Of a stretch of DNA of 64,000 nt, positions 45,094 to 54,898 are shown piece after piece. Numbering within the stretch: position 1 is the stretch's first letter; each line of letters starts with the position of its first letter. Position numbers and translations under genes: made by a program. The notes below the pieces were generated by a model that was given only the letters and a program-made list of their open reading frames with translations, was not told the origin of the DNA and did no database searches. The DNA is from Affinundibacterium amnicola (GTDB lineage Bacteria; Pseudomonadota; Gammaproteobacteria; Burkholderiales; Burkholderiaceae_D): positions 248,001 to 312,000 of the forward strand of contig NZ_JACOFU010000005.1 of assembly GCF_014284275.1 (NCBI RefSeq), given 5' to 3'.

Positions 45094-45130
45094 TCAGTGG
45101 TAGTCAGTCGTAGTCGGTGGTAGTCAGCGA
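45091..45130. repeat. 10-bp tandem repeat over the VF530 stop codon
   Basis: Four consecutive units: TAGTCAGTGG, TAGTCAGTCG, TAGTCGGTGG and TAGTCAGCGA. Because the period is 10, TAG recurs in all three frames. Confidence 0.8.
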
Positions 45131-45163
45131 GAGTCTGTCTGCAGAGGTCAAATCGGAGGCCAT

Positions 45164-47272
45164 ATGCCTGTTCATTCTGTCAAAGTTTCCAGCTATATTT
45201 TGCTTTGTAGTTTATGGGGAGGGAGTGCGAGCGCTGCAGATGTGGCGAAGCCAACTCTTTCGCCTTCGTATCAATCCTACCTCGCCCATATCGCGGCCGC
45301 CAATCATGCCTTGCGTCATCACGATACTGCTGAGGTGCAACGCTGGTTAGCGCAAGCGCCATCAGCTCATCGTGCTTGGGAATGGCATTACTTACAGCGG
45401 CAATCGTCACAGGCCGAATCGATTCTTCGCTTACAAGATGCGACAGCGAGTTCGCTGCAAGTGAGTCCTGATGGTTTGACGGTGGCGATTGTCGCGACGG
45501 ATAAAACGGTACAAATGCGCGAGCTTGCCAGTGGTGCCTTGCGCTGGCAATTTCTTGATCCCGCTTTACAGCCGCAAGCGGTGGCATTTAATCCACATCA
45601 GCCTTGGCTGGCAGCCGCTTTTTCTAAGCATACGGTGAAATTATGGAATAGCGCTGACGGTAAAGAACTTAGGCAATTTCAAGGTGCCGGAAAAGGCATC
45701 ACCGCAATTGCGTTTAGTCCCGATGGTGCTTGGTTAGCATCGGCCTCTTGGAATCGTAGTGCAGAGCGTGGTGTGTGGGGCATCGTAGAAATCTGGGATG
45801 TCGTTACCGGTGCATTAATCCAGCAACTCGAATACGGCGAAAAACCCTTAGTCAGTATTGCCTTTAGCCCGAATGGAAAATATTTGGCGGTCGGTTCCTG
45901 GGAGGTGCAAAAGATAGTCGCGGTATGGGACGTCGTAGAAGCAGCGGCAGCGGTACAAGGAGCACAATGGCAAGCGCCGAAATTGTTTGTCTCTGAAGCC
46001 GATGAACAATATAAAGCAGTACAGAGTATTAGTTTCAGCCCTGATAGCCAGCAACTTGCGGCAGGTGGCAAGGATGGCCGGATTCGCATTTGGGATATCG
46101 CCACGCAGCAACGCGTGCATACCTTAGGTGGGCGCGGTTGGGGGCATAGTAAATGGGTGAACAGTATCGCTTTTAGTCCCGATGGACAGCGTTTAGTGTC
46201 AGCGTCCACCGATCAGACCTTGCGTGTTTGGGATGTACGTAAAGGCACAGAAGAGGCGGTTTTGCTAGCCCACACTAAGAGCGTTAATGCCGTTAGCTTT
46301 GATCCACAGGCGCGATTTATGTTGAGCGCTGGAGCGCCGGAAGTGAAGCGTTGGAATGCTGATAGTTGGCAGGCTGATAAACAAGCTGTGCAGAGCTGGA
46401 AGCACCCAGCCAGTGTTTACGGCATCGCACTATCGGCTGATGGCAAGTTTGCCTATACCGCTGCCTGGCAAGGCGGTATTAAAGTGTGGGATACAGAAAA
46501 AAATCAAATAGTGCAAGAGTGGACGGCTCATCAAAGTTCTGCCAATGCGGTTAGTGTGAATGCGAAACAAGATCGGCTCGCCAGCGTTGGTAATGATGGC
46601 AAGCTCAAAATTTGGCAACGAACTGGAACCGCGCATAGCTTTCAAGAATATAAAAATCTGGAGCAAATCAAAGGCCAGCAATTAATTGCCGTTGATTTGA
46701 GTCGTGATGGCAAGCGCGTTTTTGCCGCTTCGCAATCTGGTGCTGCCAAGCTGTGGGATATCGACAGCGGTAAGGTGTTGTTCCAATTAGCGCACGAAAA
46801 AAATGTCAGCAGCACTGCCATGAGTGCGCAAGAACGTTATTTCGCCACTGGCGGCAGCGATGGTAGTGTCAAAATCTGGGATGCGAGCAATGGCAAACTC
46901 TTGCACCGTTTTCATCTACATCAAGCTAGCATCGCTGCACTCAGTTTTAGTCCGGATCAACAAAGCTTGGTAGCAGCGTCGCATGACAAAAGTATTAGCT
47001 TCATGCCGCTGACAGGGAAAGCGAAGCCGCAAAAGATACTAGCGCACGATGAAGGAATTTTTGGCATCGCCTTTAGTCCCGATGGTCAACGTGTGGTGAG
47101 CGCTTCCGCCGATCAGACCGTCAAACTTTGGGATGCGAAAAATGCCACTCTGGTGTTTAGTTTAAGTTACGAATCTCCCGTCTATGCAGCACGCTTTTCA
47201 GCTGACGGAAAAACCTTATACACCTTACCTATGGACGGTATCGTCAGAATTTTACGTACATCGGCAAATTGA
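45164..47272 (+). CDS. Exported WD40-repeat protein
   Basis: 702 residues; ATG with GGAGG upstream. Signal peptide ends AASAADV-like (residue about 24). After a helical stretch (to about 90) at least ten WD40 repeats follow, each ending in WD or similar (VNSIAFSPDGQRLVSASTDQTLRVWDV; several copies of IAFSPDG and VKLWD). Enough repeats for two propellers. WD40 propellers are protein-interaction platforms; in bacteria most are cytoplasmic or fused to kinases, so an exported stand-alone protein is unusual. No partner gene is obvious. Confidence 0.9.
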   Translation: MPVHSVKVSSYILLCSLWGGSASAADVAKPTLSPSYQSYLAHIAAANHALRHHDTAEVQRWLAQAPSAHRAWEWHYLQRQSSQAESILRLQDATASSLQVSPDGLTVAIVATDKTVQMRELASGALRWQFLDPALQPQAVAFNPHQPWLAAAFSKHTVKLWNSADGKELRQFQGAGKGITAIAFSPDGAWLASASWNRSAERGVWGIVEIWDVVTGALIQQLEYGEKPLVSIAFSPNGKYLAVGSWEVQKIVAVWDVVEAAAAVQGAQWQAPKLFVSEADEQYKAVQSISFSPDSQQLAAGGKDGRIRIWDIATQQRVHTLGGRGWGHSKWVNSIAFSPDGQRLVSASTDQTLRVWDVRKGTEEAVLLAHTKSVNAVSFDPQARFMLSAGAPEVKRWNADSWQADKQAVQSWKHPASVYGIALSADGKFAYTAAWQGGIKVWDTEKNQIVQEWTAHQSSANAVSVNAKQDRLASVGNDGKLKIWQRTGTAHSFQEYKNLEQIKGQQLIAVDLSRDGKRVFAASQSGAAKLWDIDSGKVLFQLAHEKNVSSTAMSAQERYFATGGSDGSVKIWDASNGKLLHRFHLHQASIAALSFSPDQQSLVAASHDKSISFMPLTGKAKPQKILAHDEGIFGIAFSPDGQRVVSASADQTVKLWDAKNATLVFSLSYESPVYAARFSADGKTLYTLPMDGIVRILRTSAN

Positions 47273-47348
47273 CAGCGCATGACCCTTCGCCCATACTCTT
47301 AACACCACTTCAACTTAGCATTTTAATTGCAGTAAAAAAGGAATTAGT

Positions 47349-47834
47349 ATGACACTCCGCATCATCGCCACTGGTGGCACATTTGATAAACATTATGATG
47401 AATTGGCAGGTAAGCTGACTTTTCACGAAAGTCATTTACCAGAGGTATTGAAACGTGCGCGTTTGACCGTGCCGGTGGAATTGGAAGTGCGTCCTTTGAT
47501 TGATTCTTTGGATATGGTTGATCAAGACCGTAAAGAGATTTTGGAATCCTGTGAAAAATCGCCAGAAAAAGCGATCGTGATTATTCATGGTACTGACACC
47601 ATGCGTGAGACCGCCCATGTCCTAGGTGCCGCTAAGCTTGATAAAGTGATTATCTTTACAGGCGCGATGATTCCTTATGGCGTGACTAATTCCGATGCAT
47701 TTTTTAATCTTGGATTTGCTTGTGCCGCAGCACAGTTGATGCCCGCAGGTGTGTATGTCGCCATGAATGGTCAGGTTTTTGCTTGGGATAATGTGAAAAA
47801 AGATCGTAGTGTAGGCGTTTTTGTTCCCAACTAA
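47349..47834 (+). CDS. Single-domain asparaginase-like protein
   Basis: 161 residues with AAGGA before the ATG. It matches only the N-terminal domain of L-asparaginase: IIATGGTFDK (first catalytic Thr) and VIIHGTDTM (second Thr-Asp), then VIFTGAMIPYG. The family's second domain is absent, so about half the usual length. Similar short versions exist in betaproteobacteria, so this is probably not a recent truncation. The substrate is unknown; activity would need dimer contacts that normally include the missing domain. Confidence 0.85.
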   Translation: MTLRIIATGGTFDKHYDELAGKLTFHESHLPEVLKRARLTVPVELEVRPLIDSLDMVDQDRKEILESCEKSPEKAIVIIHGTDTMRETAHVLGAAKLDKVIIFTGAMIPYGVTNSDAFFNLGFACAAAQLMPAGVYVAMNGQVFAWDNVKKDRSVGVFVPN

Positions 47835-47933
47835 TGAGGTCTTACGCAAAACAGATGGCGGCGTCCTTGTGTTCACCTAGCGCAATTTTGCGAAAGTCCT
47901 ATTAATCAATTAAATTTTTTCTAGAAGCCACTG

Positions 47934-48443
47934 ATGAAACGCTTACTCGCCATGTTTCTCTGCTGCAGCTTGTTTATGCTTGCTGGCTGTCAAAAAAATG
48001 TCCAGGTGCGTTTCGACTCGGTGTATTTCTTCCAAACCGAAGAGGACTTGCAAAAGAGGAAAATTAATTTGGAACAGTTATCTCAATATACGCGTACTCT
48101 ACAGACCCAAGTCGCTAACGCGATGCAAAAGGGACAGACAACACCGGGCAATGGCTATGTGGTAGTCGCGGTGCGATCTGATCAAGAAGTGGCGGTATGG
48201 TTGGACATGGAACCCGCTTTACACGAATACTATGATTACGAAATTGTCGAGGCGATTAAGAAAATGCGCCCTTTCGATGTCGATAGTGGGATTGTAGTAT
48301 TCGCGATCAAGATGGCGATTGATACGCCTAAACATACCACCAAGGCAATTCCAGAACCTAAAGACTGGATAGCCGCCAAGAAAAAAGTCGGTGACCCTAA
48401 CGATGTTGAACAAATCGTGCTGTCGATTTGGCCTGAAGAGTAA
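47934..48443 (+). CDS. Putative lipoprotein
   Basis: 169 residues. Type II signal peptide with lipobox LAGC (Cys at about residue 19). The mature part is hydrophilic with mixed alpha/beta character (VQVRFDSVYFF, VVVAVRSDQEVAVWLDMEP) and no recognised domain. Probably anchored in the outer membrane. Located between the asparaginase-like gene and the glycosyltransferase. Confidence 0.75.
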   Translation: MKRLLAMFLCCSLFMLAGCQKNVQVRFDSVYFFQTEEDLQKRKINLEQLSQYTRTLQTQVANAMQKGQTTPGNGYVVVAVRSDQEVAVWLDMEPALHEYYDYEIVEAIKKMRPFDVDSGIVVFAIKMAIDTPKHTTKAIPEPKDWIAAKKKVGDPNDVEQIVLSIWPEE

Positions 48444-48490
48444 TCCGGCCAACGGGTTTTTTCGAAACCGGTTTTTCAAAACTCCAAAGC

Positions 48491-49813
48491 ATGACAATTC
48501 AAAAAGTTTTATATCTCGGCTACGTCTGGCCAGAACCTAATTCGTCCGCGGCCGGTAGCAGAACGATGGAATTCTTGCGCTTGTTTCGCCAGCAAAACTG
48601 GCAAGTCATATTTGCTTCCGCTGCTGCTTTATCTCCGCATCGTGCCGATCTGTCGGCCTTGCAAATTGAAGAAAAACAATTGACGTTGAACTGCGATAGT
48701 TTCGATGCCTTTGTGCGTGACTATCAACCCGATCTGGTGGTGTTTGACCGCTTCTTTACTGAAGAACAATTTGCTTGGCGAGTCGAACGTCAAGTACCAA
48801 ATGCACTGCGTGTTTTAGATACCTGTGATTTACATAGCTTACGCGAAGCGCGCCAGCAAATCTTGAAACAGCGCTTGCAAGCCTGCCATAATGAACGCGA
48901 ACGGCAGTTGATCTTGCAAGCAGCAAGCGACGCTTCACTTGTTTATCAACAGATGTGTCAGAACGATGTCGCACAGCGAGAAATCGCCGCAATTTATCGT
49001 TGTGATCTAAGTTTGATGATTTCTGGTGTCGAAACGGCATTGCTGCATGATGCGTTTGCAGTGCCAAAGTATTTGTTGTGCGAAAACAATCTGATGTTAA
49101 TGCCCGCGCCACAAGTACAAACGGATTTTCATCAGCGTCAGCATTTTGTCAGTATCGGTAATTTTCGACATGCGCCGAACTGGGATGCAGTCTTGTATTT
49201 GAAGCAGGCGGTGTGGCCACGTTTGCGTGCAAAGATGCCGGATGCACAAATTCACATCTATGGTTCGTATCCGCCGCCGAAAGCGATGGCCTTGCATCAG
49301 CCCGAGCAAGGCTTTCATGTGCGAGGCTGGGCGGAACATGCGCATCAAGTGATGGCAGCAGCACGCGTGTGTTTAGCGCCTTTACGGTTTGGTGCTGGCA
49401 TCAAAGGCAAGCTCGCCGATGCGATGGCCTGTGGTACGCCTAGTGTGACGACTACGATAGGTGCGGAATCTATGCACGGCGACATGGCTTGGGGCGGTGT
49501 GATTGCCGATCAGTTAGAGGATTTTGTGGGTGCGGCGATGATGTTGGCAACTGATGAAGCGCAATGGCAATTAGCGCAGCAGCGTGGGCAGCAGATTTTG
49601 CAACAGCATTTCGATCGCACCTTAGCATCACAGAATTTTATCGCTGCGATCCTACAAGCGCGTGAACAACAGGCGACGCGACGTCTACAAAATTTTACTG
49701 GTGCCATGTTACGACATCACAGCATGAAAAGTACGCAGTATATGTCGCAGTGGATACAACTAAAGAATCAGGGCATTACACAGATAACGCAGACAACACA
49801 GATAACACAATGA
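48491..49813 (+). CDS. Glycosyltransferase (GT-B, GT4-like)
   Basis: 440 residues. N-terminal GT-B Rossmann (LYLGYVWPEPNSSAAGSRTMEFLRLF; PDLVVFDRFFTEEQFAWR) and a C-terminal GT4-like domain with VSIGNFRHAPNWDAV, IHIYGSYPP, VRGWAEHAHQVMAAARVCLAPLRFGAGIKGKLADAMACGTPSVTTTIGAES. Transfers a nucleotide-activated sugar; acceptor unknown. The C-terminus contains a Gln/Thr/Ile repeat (ITQ-type) encoded by 9-bp DNA repeats at 49778-49804, ahead of the stop. Confidence 0.85.
   Translation: MTIQKVLYLGYVWPEPNSSAAGSRTMEFLRLFRQQNWQVIFASAAALSPHRADLSALQIEEKQLTLNCDSFDAFVRDYQPDLVVFDRFFTEEQFAWRVERQVPNALRVLDTCDLHSLREARQQILKQRLQACHNERERQLILQAASDASLVYQQMCQNDVAQREIAAIYRCDLSLMISGVETALLHDAFAVPKYLLCENNLMLMPAPQVQTDFHQRQHFVSIGNFRHAPNWDAVLYLKQAVWPRLRAKMPDAQIHIYGSYPPPKAMALHQPEQGFHVRGWAEHAHQVMAAARVCLAPLRFGAGIKGKLADAMACGTPSVTTTIGAESMHGDMAWGGVIADQLEDFVGAAMMLATDEAQWQLAQQRGQQILQQHFDRTLASQNFIAAILQAREQQATRRLQNFTGAMLRHHSMKSTQYMSQWIQLKNQGITQITQTTQITQ
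49778..49804 (+). repeat. 9-bp tandem repeat in the 3' end of the glycosyltransferase gene
   Basis: Units ACACAGATA, ACGCAGACA and ACACAGATA, followed by ACACAATGA carrying the stop; translated as an ITQ/TTQ repeat. Confidence 0.7.
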
Positions 49814-49815
49814 AT

Positions 49816-52800
49816 TTATTCGTCGGGATCTGGTGCCGTTAATAAAAACTGATGATCGCTAGAATCGCCTGCTAGCAAGGCATCTAAACCTTCGATAGGA
49901 ATAGGCTTCGAGTACAAATAACCTTGGAAGGTTAGGCAGTTATGGTCAATCAGGAAGCGCCTTTGCGCGACAGTTTCGACACCTTCAGCAATCACATCTA
50001 AGCCCAGGTTTAAGCCCAGAGAAATAATCGCACGCACAATGGTCGCATCGTTTTCATCATCATTCAGGTCGCGTACAAAAGACTGATCAATTTTCAATTG
50101 ATTTAACGGTAGCTTTTGCAAATAGGCCAGTGAAGAATAACCGGTGCCGAAATCATCCATAGAAAAAGCGATGCCCAGCTTTTTCAATTGCTGCATTTTT
50201 TCAGTTGTCGCATCGACGTTATCGAGAATCGTACTTTCTGTCAGCTCGATTTTTAAACGAGTTGGATTGATATTGTGCAGACGTACAATTTCAGTCACGG
50301 TTTCGACAAAATTACTTTGCTGGAATTGCTTGGCGCTGACATTCACCGCCAAGCTTAAATGCGCAGTCTTAGGATTTCTGCCCCATTTCTTCAATTGATT
50401 ACAGGCGGTTTCTAACACCCAAGTGCCGATAGGAATAATCAAGCCGGTTTGCTCAGCCACGGGAATAAATTCTAGCGGAGAGATAAAGCCGCGATCAGGA
50501 TGTATCCAACGCAATAAGGCTTCGGCACCAATCACATTGCCGTCCGCATCGACTTGAATCTGGTAATACAACTGAAATTGTTCTAAGGCCAAAGCCACTC
50601 GCAGATTCGACTCCAACATCATCTTCACCACCAGTACCGCTTGCATCGCGGGGTCGAAGAAGCGTACTGCATTGCGCCCAGATGTCTTGGCTTCGTACAT
50701 GGCGGTATCAGCGCGTTTAAATAGATCTTTGACGGTGACATCGCCACCTTGGAACAAGCACACACCAATACTGCCTGCGCCATGATGGATGAAGTCGGTA
50801 ATTTGATACGGTTCGTTTAAGAGTAAACGAATTTTTTCGGCGATGCGGTCGGCTTGTATTGCGGCATCGTTCCGGTCGTGACTGAGCGCTTCCAATACGA
50901 CGACAAATTCATCACCACCAAGACGCGCTACGGTATCGCTCTCACGCACACAGGTTTGCAATCGTTGTGCAGCTTCAATCAATAGCAAATCGCCGGCGTC
51001 ATGTCCCCGCGTATCATTTAAGGTTTTGAAATTATCTAAGTCGATGAATAAAATCGCACTGTGTGCGTCATCGCGTTGATTAATCGCGATCAGATGCTGC
51101 AATCGGTCCATCAACAAACGACGGTTTGGAAGATGGGTCAGCGGATCATAAAATGCTAAATTCAAGATTTCATCTTCATAGCCTTTGTGACGACTGATAT
51201 CGGTGAATGAACCGATGTAGTTGGTAATCATGCCGATGTCGTTGGAAATCGCGGTGAGCGTGATCAATTGCGGAAACGATTCGCCATTTTTCTTTTCTGC
51301 CCATAGTTCGCCCTGCCAAAAACGATGTTGGTCTAGGGCTTGATAAATCTTTTCAAAAAACGCTTCATCTTGTTGTTGATTGACTAGCATGGGCAGGGGT
51401 TTGCCAATCAGTTCCCGTGCATCAAAACCAGTGATGCGCGAATATGCTTGGTTAACTCTTAGCACTTGCCATTGGCTGTCGGTGACGAAGATACCTTCTT
51501 GTGATTCGAACGTAATCGCAGCGATGCGCAAATCTTGTTCTGCGGTTTTCCTGTCAGTGATGTCACTAATAAAGCAATGCCATAAGGTACTGCCTTCCGC
51601 CGTTTCTAGTTCTGGTAGCGCGTCCAAGTAAAGCCAGCGTACGCTGCCGTCTACGCGGTGATAGCGGAACTCCATTTGATAGGGGCTTAAATGTTTGGTC
51701 GCGTACTCGTGATTTTCCAGAAAGGTTTTCTTGTCAGCTGGATCGATTCGCGTTACCAGAACGGAGGCATTCAGACGAATTTCTTGCGCGCTGATTTCGA
51801 ACATGGTTTCGACTGCATCGCTGGCATAAAGAACCGAGGTGGTGTAATCGCGGTGAATACGGTACTGCATGATGATGCCGGGGAGCCGGGAAGCCACTTT
51901 GCTGATGCGTTCAAAAGAATCTTGCAACTCATTGGTTGCAGCTATGCGTTCTGCTTGCAAAGCGTTGATCAGTAAGGCTGTGATCGACATGGTGCCCATG
52001 TATAGCCAGATCACCACCGAGCTTTCTGTGGAGTCTAGCGATTGGAATGGGCCACGCCCTAAATAAGTCGCGATTGCCGCGAAGGCACTTGAGCTAAGGA
52101 CTGTCAATGCCGTGAACAAATTACCAAGACGGACAGCGGCCCAGATCATTACCACCATCGCAACAAAAGTTAATTGCAAGGGACTACTTGGGGATAGAAA
52201 AATTAGCCAGTGAGATATCGCAAAAAAACAAATGAATATCAGGGATTCTTCATAAATCAGCTTGGTTCTGATGCCACCACGATGTAAGGCAAACAGGACA
52301 GGTGCAGTCAATAGAATACCGACCATATCACCCGCCCACCAACTAATCCATGCAAATCTAGGTTGCTCAAAAGTACCGGCGTGCCAAAGCATCAGACAGC
52401 CAAGGCTGGCGGATATCATCATGCCGACTGCGCTGCCTAAGCAGAACCGAATGACGTCATCACGATGTGGAAAATGAATAGAGAAATTCTTATAGTTCAG
52501 ATACCAAGTAACTGAGACTGGTGCCAAGGTACTTCCGAACGCCATCACGGCAGCGCCATACGGTGAAACACCACTGATTAAGTTCAGACTGAGTGATGCG
52601 AAGAAGATGGGAATAGCCATTGCGTAGCCCCATCCTAAGAGCGCGGCTAAGGCAATTCCACTGGGCAGCCAAACCAAGATCAGGTTCGGTGTCATAAACG
52701 GAAAATTCAGACTGGCGCCGCCCGCCAAAAAGTACGAGGCAAAAATCAACAGCAAACGGAAGCCGAAGTTGAGTCGGCTCAGCGGGCTTTCTTGATTAAG

Positions 52801-52818
52801 AAAAACTTGTGGCGGCAT
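49816..52818 (-). CDS. MASE1-PAS-GGDEF-EAL cyclic-di-GMP enzyme
   Basis: 1,000 residues. An N-terminal MASE1 membrane sensor (about 15-310, several segments such as LLLIFASYFLAGGASLNFPF and LVWLPSGIALAALLGWGYAMAIPIFFASL), two PAS domains (about 320-440 and 445-560), GGDEF (RLGGDEFVVVL, about 636) with RxxD (RESD), and EAL (GAEALLRW about 766, DDFGTGYSSL, LKIDQSFVRDL). Both catalytic motifs are intact. It probably links an unknown membrane signal to cyclic-di-GMP level. Tail-to-tail with the glycosyltransferase, 2 bp apart. Confidence 0.93.
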   Translation of the reverse strand: MPPQVFLNQESPLSRLNFGFRLLLIFASYFLAGGASLNFPFMTPNLILVWLPSGIALAALLGWGYAMAIPIFFASLSLNLISGVSPYGAAVMAFGSTLAPVSVTWYLNYKNFSIHFPHRDDVIRFCLGSAVGMMISASLGCLMLWHAGTFEQPRFAWISWWAGDMVGILLTAPVLFALHRGGIRTKLIYEESLIFICFFAISHWLIFLSPSSPLQLTFVAMVVMIWAAVRLGNLFTALTVLSSSAFAAIATYLGRGPFQSLDSTESSVVIWLYMGTMSITALLINALQAERIAATNELQDSFERISKVASRLPGIIMQYRIHRDYTTSVLYASDAVETMFEISAQEIRLNASVLVTRIDPADKKTFLENHEYATKHLSPYQMEFRYHRVDGSVRWLYLDALPELETAEGSTLWHCFISDITDRKTAEQDLRIAAITFESQEGIFVTDSQWQVLRVNQAYSRITGFDARELIGKPLPMLVNQQQDEAFFEKIYQALDQHRFWQGELWAEKKNGESFPQLITLTAISNDIGMITNYIGSFTDISRHKGYEDEILNLAFYDPLTHLPNRRLLMDRLQHLIAINQRDDAHSAILFIDLDNFKTLNDTRGHDAGDLLLIEAAQRLQTCVRESDTVARLGGDEFVVVLEALSHDRNDAAIQADRIAEKIRLLLNEPYQITDFIHHGAGSIGVCLFQGGDVTVKDLFKRADTAMYEAKTSGRNAVRFFDPAMQAVLVVKMMLESNLRVALALEQFQLYYQIQVDADGNVIGAEALLRWIHPDRGFISPLEFIPVAEQTGLIIPIGTWVLETACNQLKKWGRNPKTAHLSLAVNVSAKQFQQSNFVETVTEIVRLHNINPTRLKIELTESTILDNVDATTEKMQQLKKLGIAFSMDDFGTGYSSLAYLQKLPLNQLKIDQSFVRDLNDDENDATIVRAIISLGLNLGLDVIAEGVETVAQRRFLIDHNCLTFQGYLYSKPIPIEGLDALLAGDSSDHQFLLTAPDPDE

Positions 52819-53055
52819 TATGCGAGTTTATTGAACTTAGAATAACCTCTGCATTATGCGCGAAACTGTCTTCAAAAAACATTCTTCAAAGCAAATTATT
52901 GTCAATTGACGACGATGATCGAAAAACAGTTTTTTGATGTTGTTGTTTTGTTAGATGTCAATTCAGGTTCTATACAGCCCTAATGTGATCCTAATGCAAT
53001 ACCAATACACACCCAAACATGAAAAATAGACATCTTATCGATACGATGTCGATTA

Positions 53056-54621
53056 TTAGTTATGCAAATGTCGACTCTGACGCTTTGGTCTGGCTTTGTT
53101 TTCAGCGACTAAAGTCGTCGCTGCTGACTTTTGTGCAGACTTATCTGCTAAATTTTCCGCCCGCAAGATTTCAGGACTTTGCTTATGCTTCGCGTCACCA
53201 GCGTAATCTTTACCGATCATGGTTAAGACTTCCTGTTGCGGCATACCACGTTCTTGACACAACCATTGGGTGACTAAATTGGCTAAGCGATCCAGAGCGA
53301 TTTTATGCGTGGCATCGGTTTTGGCGTAAATCCAGTCAGACAATGCCATGAAATTTTCGAACGGCGCATCGCCCAGAATCACCGGTAAAGTATGGCTAAA
53401 GCGACCGGAGTTGGCGACTAGATCCCAATAGCGGGCGAAGCGTACCAGTTTTTGCATTTCTGCAAACGGCACATCTTTGTTCGCTAAAATTGTGTAGGGC
53501 GGATAAGGATCAAAGCGCATACCGAAATCTTCGGTGTGGCGAATGATAGGTGTACCGCGCAGGCGTTTTAAGATGCCAAATTGGATTTCATGTGGTCCTA
53601 GTGCATACAATTGATTGAAGCCAGAGGCAAAACTAGCGACGGTTTCACCAGGCAGACCAGCAATCAAATCGACGTGTAAATGGGCTTTGGAATGTTGGCA
53701 CAACCATTGAATATTTTCTGCAGCCTTGGCGTTGTCTTGTTTGCGGCTGATACGGCTTTGCACTTCGGGATTAAAGCTCTGGATACCAATTTCAAATTGC
53801 AAACTGCCATCAGGGAATTTTTGTATTCCTGCTTTAAGTGCATCAGGTAAATGATCTGGCACCACTTCAAAGTGGGCAAACACCGGATCATCGGGATTCG
53901 CTTCTAGCTTGTCGAGGAAAAATTGCATAATCTTTAAACTGGTTTTGATATTCAGATTAAAGGTGCGATCAACGAACTTAAACAAGCGAGCGCCGCGAGC
54001 ATGCAATTTTTCCATTTCGGCCAAGAAGCGGTCGATGTCAAATGGCCAGGCAGTTTTATCTAAAGCGGACAAGCAAAATTCACATTTAAATGGACAACCG
54101 CGCGATGCTTCGACATACAAGGTGCGGGTTTGTATATCTTTATCTGTGTAATAGTCGTAAGGCAATTGCAATTCATCGAGCTTGGCTTGCACGCCTGCGT
54201 GAATTTTCATTAATGGCTTGGGGCCGTTCAGAATTTGTTGGCATAGCGCGGCGAAGCTGATATCACCCCAGCCAGTGATCACATAATCTGCTAAGCCGAC
54301 GATGGCTTGTTCTTGCGTCTCATACGAGACTTCTGGCCCGCCTAGCACGATGATCACTTCCGGCGCGACGCGTTTGATTAGCGCGACTAAACGCGTGGTT
54401 TCTTCGACATTCCAAATATACACGCCGAACCCGATGATCAATTTTTCATCGGCACGTTGCCAGCTTAATAAGCGTTCTAATAAATCGGTGGTTTTTGCCC
54501 CGATCACGAATTCTTGTAAGTGGGTTTGTGACTGTAACTCTCCCATATTTGCGTACAGATAACGCAACCCCATAGAGGCGTGGGCGTAGCGGGCATTGAG
54601 GGTGGAGAGCAGGATAGTCAT
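53056..54621 (-). CDS. B12-binding radical SAM protein
   Basis: 521 residues. N-terminal cobalamin-binding fold (STLNARYAHASMGLRYLYANM; ILGGPEVSYE; ADYVITGWGDISF) then a radical SAM core with the iron-sulfur motif CPFKCEFC (three Cys at about residues 176-183) and a C-terminal DUF4080-like domain. The substrate is unknown; such enzymes often methylate unactivated carbons. The tail is basic. It stands alone on the minus strand. Confidence 0.9.
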   Translation of the reverse strand: MTILLSTLNARYAHASMGLRYLYANMGELQSQTHLQEFVIGAKTTDLLERLLSWQRADEKLIIGFGVYIWNVEETTRLVALIKRVAPEVIIVLGGPEVSYETQEQAIVGLADYVITGWGDISFAALCQQILNGPKPLMKIHAGVQAKLDELQLPYDYYTDKDIQTRTLYVEASRGCPFKCEFCLSALDKTAWPFDIDRFLAEMEKLHARGARLFKFVDRTFNLNIKTSLKIMQFFLDKLEANPDDPVFAHFEVVPDHLPDALKAGIQKFPDGSLQFEIGIQSFNPEVQSRISRKQDNAKAAENIQWLCQHSKAHLHVDLIAGLPGETVASFASGFNQLYALGPHEIQFGILKRLRGTPIIRHTEDFGMRFDPYPPYTILANKDVPFAEMQKLVRFARYWDLVANSGRFSHTLPVILGDAPFENFMALSDWIYAKTDATHKIALDRLANLVTQWLCQERGMPQQEVLTMIGKDYAGDAKHKQSPEILRAENLADKSAQKSAATTLVAENKARPKRQSRHLHN

Positions 54622-54898
54622 AAAAATAGAAGGTGTGATGCAGGGAATCGATGGTGTTGCGATTGCCGAAAAGCGTCATTGTACGCTGGCAAGCCGCTTC
54701 TCGCGTGCCGCTGGACCAATTCTTCAGATTTCATGCTGATAAAGTATTTTCGCCAGCACATTTTGTGTCTTTATCCCCGTGTTTTTGCATTTCGTCGCAA
54801 GTCGATGGTAAGTAAAAAGTGCTATCGCTATAGTTCAACCATCGACACAGGTCGAGACGAGTTAAAACCCAAATCAACTACTTTGAAGGAGAAATAAA

